Part shown: positions 6,705 through 10,929 of the stretch, piece after piece
Position numbering within the stretch: the first letter of the stretch is position 1
Layout of the letters: every line of letters begins with the position of its first letter
From: an uncultured Bacteroides sp.
GTDB lineage: Bacteria > Bacteroidota > Bacteroidia > Bacteroidales > Bacteroidaceae
Assembly (NCBI GenBank): GCA_959606905.1
Contig: CAUHML010000110.1
Coordinates: 1 to 10,929, forward strand
Direction of reading: 5' to 3'
DNA length: 10,929 nt
Position numbers and translations under genes: made by a program
The notes under the pieces: generated by a model
The model's input: only the letters and a program-made list of their open reading frames with translations
What the model was told of the DNA's origin: nothing
The model's database searches: none

Positions 6705-6752
6705 TTAAAGCCGGAATCATGATAAATCAGACATGATTCCGGCTGTATTTTT
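6705..6752. terminator. Terminator between lipoprotein copy 2 and the convergent regulator gene
   Basis: A perfect 13-bp stem, AGCCGGAATCATG (6709-6721) with CATGATTCCGGCT (6732-6744), has a 10-nt loop and is followed by GTATTTTTC on the plus strand. On the minus strand the tail is CTTTAAAT, weaker but usable. It fills most of the 82-bp gap between the two stop codons. Confidence 0.9.
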
Positions 6753-6765
6753 CTGAAGAAAGTTT

Positions 6766-9537
6766 CTAACCCTTCCTCTTTAATAAATCTGTCGGGCTCT
6801 CCCCAAACAGTTCTTTATAACATTTGGCAAAATAAGAAGGGGAACTGAAACCGACTTCATAACCAATCTCCGACACTGTCATATCCGATGAAGCAAGCAG
6901 AGACGCGGCTTTCTTTAGACGGGCAATACGGAGTAATTCATTAGGAGAATAATTAGTCAAGGATTTTATCTTACGATAAAGCTGTACGCGGCTCAACCCC
7001 ATATCTTTGCCCAAATCTTCTACGTTCAAACCGGAATCTCCCATCTTCTCATCAATCAAAGCTTTGAATTTCTCTACAAATTCCTTGTCCATATCACAAA
7101 CATCTTCTTTCGCCAATGCCTGTCCGTCACCAAAGAATTGTTTCAGACGGCGATGCGAATCTATCAGATTACGAACACGTGCCAACAGTAATTGAGAACT
7201 GAAAGGTTTGGAGATATAAGAATCCGCACCACCGTCGTACCCTTGAATCCTCTGTTCATCTAAAGAACAGGCTGTTAATAAGATAACAGGAATATGGCAT
7301 GTTTGCAGTTCGCTTTTCAGACGGCGGCAACATTCAACGCCGTCAATACCGGGCATCATTACATCGGAGATAATCAAATCCGGGACATATTTCATAGCTT
7401 TGCGGATACCTTCCGAACCATCTGCCGCTTCAATGACAGTATAGTCTGCATGAAGTAATCCATGAACATACAGACGAATATCCGCATTATCATCAATGAT
7501 AAGTACAGAAGGTTTGGAAGAATCATAGTTCTTCTCCAGTTCCTCTTCTTCAACGGGCACAGCGTTATTCAAGGGAGATACTTCGGAAACAGAGGTTGCG
7601 GAAGAATCTTCCAAAGAAGACACTTCGCAGGTCCGTACCGGTAAATCGACAGTAAAAACAGTTCCTTGCTTTTCATCACTTTCCACTGATATAGTTCCAC
7701 CGTGCAGTTCGACGAAAGCCTTTACTAAAGCCAATCCTATTCCCGAACCGGCATGATGCATATCTATTTTATAAAAACGATCAAAAATATTACGAATATG
7801 TTCGGCAGAAATCATCGAACCAGTATTAGATACAGTAAAACGAATCCAACGGCTATCATCTTTTGTCAAGGTGGACAAACGGACGGCAATTTTTCCATTT
7901 TCCGGCGTAAACTTAAAAGCGTTCGACAGAAGATTAAAATAAATCCGTTCCAACTTCTCCACATCGGCTTGTGTATGATAATTCGAATCCGGCATATTAT
8001 CGAAAGAGAAATGGATATGCTTCTTACGGGCTGCCGCCTGGAAAGATTCATTCCACCCTTCAAAAGAAGAAAGGATATTTACCGGAACAGGAGTATATTC
8101 CATTTTTCCGTTCTCATATTTACGGAAGTCCAGAATCTGATTGACCAAGCGCAAGAGAATATTTACGTTACGCTGAATGAGCAACAACATCCGGTGCTGG
8201 TCTCCGGTCAGCGTTCTGTCTGCCAATAATTGTTCCACAGGATCAGCAACCAAAGTCAGAGGGGTACGGAAATCATGAGAGATATTCGTAAAGAAAACCA
8301 GTTTGGCATGAGTCGCTTCTTCCAGTTGATGCGACAGTTGAATCAGTTGGTCACGCTGTTCCTCCAATTTATCCCGCTGTTCTTCGAGTTGCTTCTTCTG
8401 TTCTGATAATTCCCTATTCAACCGGTTCTTGGAACGGAGAGATTTATAAACGACAAGTAGCAATCCGGCCACCAATAACAGAATCAACAAACTTCCATAC
8501 ATGATAACCTGCTGGGTAGCTACCCTTGAAAGATAACCACTGATACGTCCGTTCAGTGTTTCGATTTTTTGGTCGAGTTCTGAAATATGAGTAGTCTGAA
8601 GTTGCATGATATGCGCATTGGTACGGTCGACAACAGCCGTATTCATCACCGTTTCGCGAGGATAAGATTTCTTTTCGAGAATGTTCATTGCCAGTTGCAG
8701 TACTTTATCTCCATTGGTAGGATAAATGAAAGTCGCGTCCAATACACTATCGAGCACGAGTTCCAGACCATTTCCCTTACCAGGCAGGGCGTCAATGCCT
8801 ACAAAAATCATTTCTTTTTCCCGTCCGGCTTTTTTGGCGGCCTGATAAGCTCCCGGAGCTATTCGGTCATTATGCGCATACACAGCATCAATCTTCGAGT
8901 GACGTCGAAGCATACTGTCCATTTCTACTTCTGCCGGCCCACGCTCCCAAGCCGCATCTGCTTTATCAATCAGCTTTATCTCGGGAAAATGACTGATAGC
9001 AGCCATAAATCCCTGATGACGTTCCATGGCGGGAGTCGAGCCACTTAACCCAGTCAGTTCAACGATATTACCTTTCCCTTTCAGGCGGGAAGCGATATAA
9101 TTGCCTACCGCACGACCGATTTCATAATTATCCGCACCAATATAAGCAGTATATTTATCCGAAAGAATTTTCCGGTCGACCGTGATGACCGGAATTCCTT
9201 TCCGGTAAGCCTCCTCAACAATTGGAGTCATGGGGGCAGCCTCATTAGCTGAGATGATCAGCAAATCCACTCCCTTATCCATAAAGTAATGAATATCTTC
9301 CGCCTGTCTGCGGTTATCATCACCGGCAGAACGTATCTCGACAGATACACCATCATAGAACATCGCTTCACGAAGTATCTCATCATTCATCTTATGTCGC
9401 CACGAATCATCACTACATTGCGCCACACCGATACGAAAACGGGGAGTATCCTGCCGACACGCCGTTATCCCAATAAGGCAAAGCAGTATTGCCGTCCAAC
9501 GAAAATATCTCATAGCACTGTGCTTTTCTTTCTTCAT
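6766..9537 (-). CDS. Hybrid two-component system regulator with sugar-binding sensor domain (likely fructose sensor)
   Basis: A one-chain sensor and transcription factor of 923 residues. A signal with lipobox-like ITAC (Cys27) leads to a LacI/ribose-type periplasmic binding domain (about 35-305), a transmembrane helix (about 346-364), a coiled coil rich in LEEQRD (about 376-408), a kinase core with H-box FFTNISHDFRTPLT (His421), N-box Asn539 and G2 box GSGIGLALVK, a receiver (acid pocket IIDDN at 680-684, phospho-acceptor Asp725, Thr756, Lys777) and an AraC-type DNA-binding domain (about 836-920). The start at 9537 has a good AGAGG ribosome site; a longer in-frame start at 9609 does not. Its place beside fructokinase and permease genes, and its architecture, match B. 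thetaiotaomicron BT1754, which binds fructose and activates the fructan locus. The ligand is therefore inferred. The G1 box reads NTGSM rather than DxGxG. Confidence 0.93.
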   Translation of the reverse strand: MKKEKHSAMRYFRWTAILLCLIGITACRQDTPRFRIGVAQCSDDSWRHKMNDEILREAMFYDGVSVEIRSAGDDNRRQAEDIHYFMDKGVDLLIISANEAAPMTPIVEEAYRKGIPVITVDRKILSDKYTAYIGADNYEIGRAVGNYIASRLKGKGNIVELTGLSGSTPAMERHQGFMAAISHFPEIKLIDKADAAWERGPAEVEMDSMLRRHSKIDAVYAHNDRIAPGAYQAAKKAGREKEMIFVGIDALPGKGNGLELVLDSVLDATFIYPTNGDKVLQLAMNILEKKSYPRETVMNTAVVDRTNAHIMQLQTTHISELDQKIETLNGRISGYLSRVATQQVIMYGSLLILLLVAGLLLVVYKSLRSKNRLNRELSEQKKQLEEQRDKLEEQRDQLIQLSHQLEEATHAKLVFFTNISHDFRTPLTLVADPVEQLLADRTLTGDQHRMLLLIQRNVNILLRLVNQILDFRKYENGKMEYTPVPVNILSSFEGWNESFQAAARKKHIHFSFDNMPDSNYHTQADVEKLERIYFNLLSNAFKFTPENGKIAVRLSTLTKDDSRWIRFTVSNTGSMISAEHIRNIFDRFYKIDMHHAGSGIGLALVKAFVELHGGTISVESDEKQGTVFTVDLPVRTCEVSSLEDSSATSVSEVSPLNNAVPVEEEELEKNYDSSKPSVLIIDDNADIRLYVHGLLHADYTVIEAADGSEGIRKAMKYVPDLIISDVMMPGIDGVECCRRLKSELQTCHIPVILLTACSLDEQRIQGYDGGADSYISKPFSSQLLLARVRNLIDSHRRLKQFFGDGQALAKEDVCDMDKEFVEKFKALIDEKMGDSGLNVEDLGKDMGLSRVQLYRKIKSLTNYSPNELLRIARLKKAASLLASSDMTVSEIGYEVGFSSPSYFAKCYKELFGESPTDLLKRKG

Positions 9538-9569
9538 CGTACCTCTTACCATACAAAATCCTATTCTAT

Positions 9570-9610
9570 ATCGGGATAAAGATAATGGTTTTCTTTCAAA
9601 AGAACACAAA
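9570..9610 (-). promoter_or_regulatory. Candidate promoter of the hybrid regulator gene
   Basis: On the minus strand TTTG (9610-9607) lies 22 bp upstream of TATCTTTA (9584-9577), one mismatch from TAnnTTTG. It would give a leader of about 33 nt. A rival is TTTG (9726-9723), 21 bp, then TATGCTTTG (9701-9693), whose -7 box is one base too long. Neither is perfect, which fits weak constitutive expression of a sensor. Confidence 0.25.
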
Positions 9611-9613
9611 GAA

Positions 9614-9782
9614 CAGATTGAATAAGACGGAAAAAGTTCTCCATATCTGTTATATCCGTTAATCTCATTTTACCGCCAGTAGCTTGCTTTTTCAAAGCAT
9701 ACGTTATCAAAACAGAACCTCTCAAAGCATAACATTTAACTTTGAGAGGTTCTACATAGATAACAGATACTGATTCAATCTG
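9614..9782. repeat. Nested inverted and direct repeats around the fructokinase terminator
   Basis: The 263-bp gap between the regulator and fructokinase genes has further arms outside the terminator: CAGATTGAAT (9614-9623) with ATTCAATCTG (9773-9782), and ATCTGTTAT (9645-9653) with ATAACAGAT (9760-9768). TCAAAGCATA is directly repeated at 9692-9701 and 9722-9731. The second pair competes with the outer arm of the terminator. Confidence 0.5.
9703..9764 (-). terminator. Terminator of the permease-fructokinase unit
   Basis: A perfect 14-bp stem, AGAACCTCTCAAAG (9714-9727) with CTTTGAGAGGTTCT (9740-9753), has a 12-nt loop. On the minus strand it is followed by GTTTTG. Outer arms GTTATC (9703-9708) and GATAAC (9759-9764) extend the pairing across a symmetric 5-nt internal loop. 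It starts 37 bp past the fructokinase stop and separates that gene from the regulator gene. Confidence 0.75.
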
Positions 9783-9800
9783 CCAATATATAAAATAGGA

Positions 9801-10688
9801 TTATAATAGTCTGTCTTTCAACACCTGCGGCAGCTCCGGCATCGCCCCGCTCTGCGTACAAACGTAAGCAGAGACTTCCACAGCCAGTTTGTGTGCTTCG
9901 GGCACCGGCTTTCCATTCAATATGGAAGCACAGAAGGCAGCCGTAAAGGAATCGCCTGCACCTACCGTATCGGCCACGGGGACTTTCGGAGTCTCCTGGA
10001 AGGAAACAACCCCCGGAGTAAATACATAGCTGCCATTGATGCCGCAAGTCAGAATCAGCATTTTCAGGTTGTATTTAGCTAACAGAATCCAGCACTTATC
10101 CTGCAAGTCAATGCCCGGATAACCGAACATACGACTGATAGTCACCAGCTCTTCATCGTTTATCTTCAAGACATTACAACGTTGGAAAGAGTCACGCAAC
10201 ACTTCTTTGGTGTAGAAGTCCTGACGGAGATTGATGTCGAATATCTTTAATTGTCCATCTATCTCGGGCATTGTATCCAAGAAACGGTTGATAGTGGCAC
10301 GGCTTGCTTCGTTGCGCTGTGCCAGTGATCCGAAACAAACGGCACGTGTGTTCAGCGCCAAACGTTTCAGTTCGTCCGTGAAAGGAATGTTATCCCAGGC
10401 GACACCTTCCTTAATTTCATAGCAAGGCACCCCTTCAGCGTCCAGTGTCACTTGTACTGTACCCGTAGGATAATCTACCCGTTCAATCTGAGTATTCAGT
10501 TTCTTTTCCTTGAATACCGACATGATCTCGTCACCCAGTTCGTCATTGCCCACTGCACTGACCACACGGCTGTCAAAGCCGAATTGTGAAACATGATAAG
10601 CGAAGTTTGCCGGAGCACCGCCTATTTTCTTTCCTTCGGGCAACACGTCCCAAAGCGCTTCACCCATTCCTACTATTATATTATTCAT
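9801..10688 (-). CDS. Fructokinase, PfkB family
   Basis: This complete 295-residue PfkB/ribokinase-fold sugar kinase phosphorylates a sugar with ATP in the cytoplasm. The substrate-side motif GGAPANFAYH (23-32) and the C-terminal PfkB signature DTVGAGDSFTAAF (240-252), with catalytic Asp246 and the GAGD anion hole, are intact. GGAPANFAYH is characteristic of bacterial fructokinases, so fructose to fructose 6-phosphate is the likely reaction. It starts 35 bp after the permease gene and is probably co-transcribed with it, then ends at a strong terminator. Together with the permease and the hybrid sensor it fits a fructose and fructan utilisation locus. A weak ribosome-binding region precedes the ATG, as is common in Bacteroides. 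Confidence 0.9.
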   Translation of the reverse strand: MNNIIVGMGEALWDVLPEGKKIGGAPANFAYHVSQFGFDSRVVSAVGNDELGDEIMSVFKEKKLNTQIERVDYPTGTVQVTLDAEGVPCYEIKEGVAWDNIPFTDELKRLALNTRAVCFGSLAQRNEASRATINRFLDTMPEIDGQLKIFDINLRQDFYTKEVLRDSFQRCNVLKINDEELVTISRMFGYPGIDLQDKCWILLAKYNLKMLILTCGINGSYVFTPGVVSFQETPKVPVADTVGAGDSFTAAFCASILNGKPVPEAHKLAVEVSAYVCTQSGAMPELPQVLKDRLL

Positions 10689-10723
10689 GATAAACAGAGT
10701 TTAATTGATTCTCAAATATAAAA

Positions 10724-10929
10724 TTATTTTCTGATACGGAACGTATAAAACAGCAAATAAAGTACACCGACAGTCATGACGGCAATTGCACCGTTCTGCC
10801 CCATTGAAGTGTCCGAAGCCACTCCCATAGCCAGCGGGAACACCGTTCCGCCGAAAAGTCCCATAATCATCAGACCGGAAACTTCGTTTTTCTTACCCGG
10901 CAAATAAAGCAATGCCTGCGAGAAGATAA
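10724..10929 (-). CDS. MFS sugar permease, C-terminal end (partial; FucP-like)
   Basis: The last 68 codons of a gene that enters from the right edge; the stop TAA is at 10726-10724. The peptide shows the end of a FucP-like major facilitator: an amphipathic stretch ending in PGKKNEVSG, a membrane helix MIMGLFGGTVFPLAMGVASD, a short loop, and a last helix (about GAIAVMTVGVLYLLFYTF) ending in basic RIRK at the cytoplasmic side. Such permeases import sugars by proton symport across the inner membrane. The adjacent fructokinase, 35 bp downstream, makes fructose the likely substrate. A TTG within the visible part is not a start; the frame stays open to the edge of the window. Confidence 0.85.
   Translation of the reverse strand, partial: IFSQALLYLPGKKNEVSGLMIMGLFGGTVFPLAMGVASDTSMGQNGAIAVMTVGVLYLLFYTFRIRK

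Noticed and set aside
7753..8229. 158-codon open frame on the plus strand inside the regulator gene
   Set aside because: It is antisense to the kinase domain, with composition expected of a shadow frame; the same applies to the open frames at 263-667 and 8587-9048.
9538..9609. Earlier in-frame start for the hybrid regulator
   Set aside because: It lacks a ribosome site and a signal-like sequence; the Met at 9537 has AGAGG at the right distance and directly precedes the signal segment.
1..10929. CRISPR array, insertion sequence, tRNA or rRNA
   Set aside because: No regularly spaced repeats, transposase motifs, terminal inverted repeats with target duplication, or tRNA/rRNA signatures were seen on either strand.

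Overview
The window reads as chromosomal DNA of a Bacteroides species, probably close to B. thetaiotaomicron. Three things point there. Promoters match the Bacteroides pattern (TTTG about 20 bp upstream of TAnnTTTG). There is a hybrid two-component system with sensor, kinase, receiver and AraC parts on one chain. That gene sits beside a fructokinase and a sugar permease in the order known next to the B. thetaiotaomicron fructan locus (BT1754-BT1758 region). No mobile element, CRISPR array, tRNA or rRNA was seen.

Left part (1-3505): the C-terminal end of a highly expressed pyruvate:ferredoxin (flavodoxin) oxidoreductase gene runs in from the left and stops at a strong terminator. Facing it is a three-gene OpuA/ProU-type glycine betaine (compatible solute) ABC transporter operon on the minus strand. 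Its order is ATPase with CBS domains, permease, substrate-binding lipoprotein. It is preceded by a perfect Bacteroides promoter and an untranslated leader of about 257 nt that contains a foldable, riboswitch-like region. Directly upstream lies a small stand-alone MGMT/alkyltransferase-like gene with its own promoter and a short leader; the promoter shows that its true start is at 3846.

Middle part (3846-6765): two tandem paralogous lipoproteins with a LruC/DUF4842-type domain (EDMYPQLGDYDFNDFV core) lie on the plus strand. The duplication includes the upstream region: a block of about 50 bp with two TTTGCAA copies 31-32 bp apart precedes each gene. Each gene ends in its own terminator. Their function is unknown. 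They are the least understood coding content here.

Right part (6766-10929): a 923-residue hybrid two-component regulator with a LacI/ribose-type periplasmic binding domain lies downstream of a PfkB-family fructokinase and the C-terminal end of an MFS sugar permease, all on the minus strand. By analogy with BT1754, the regulator is likely to sense free fructose in the periplasm and switch on fructan-use genes that would lie to the right of the window. The permease and kinase would import and phosphorylate the fructose. The gap between kinase and regulator carries a strong terminator within a wider set of nested inverted repeats.
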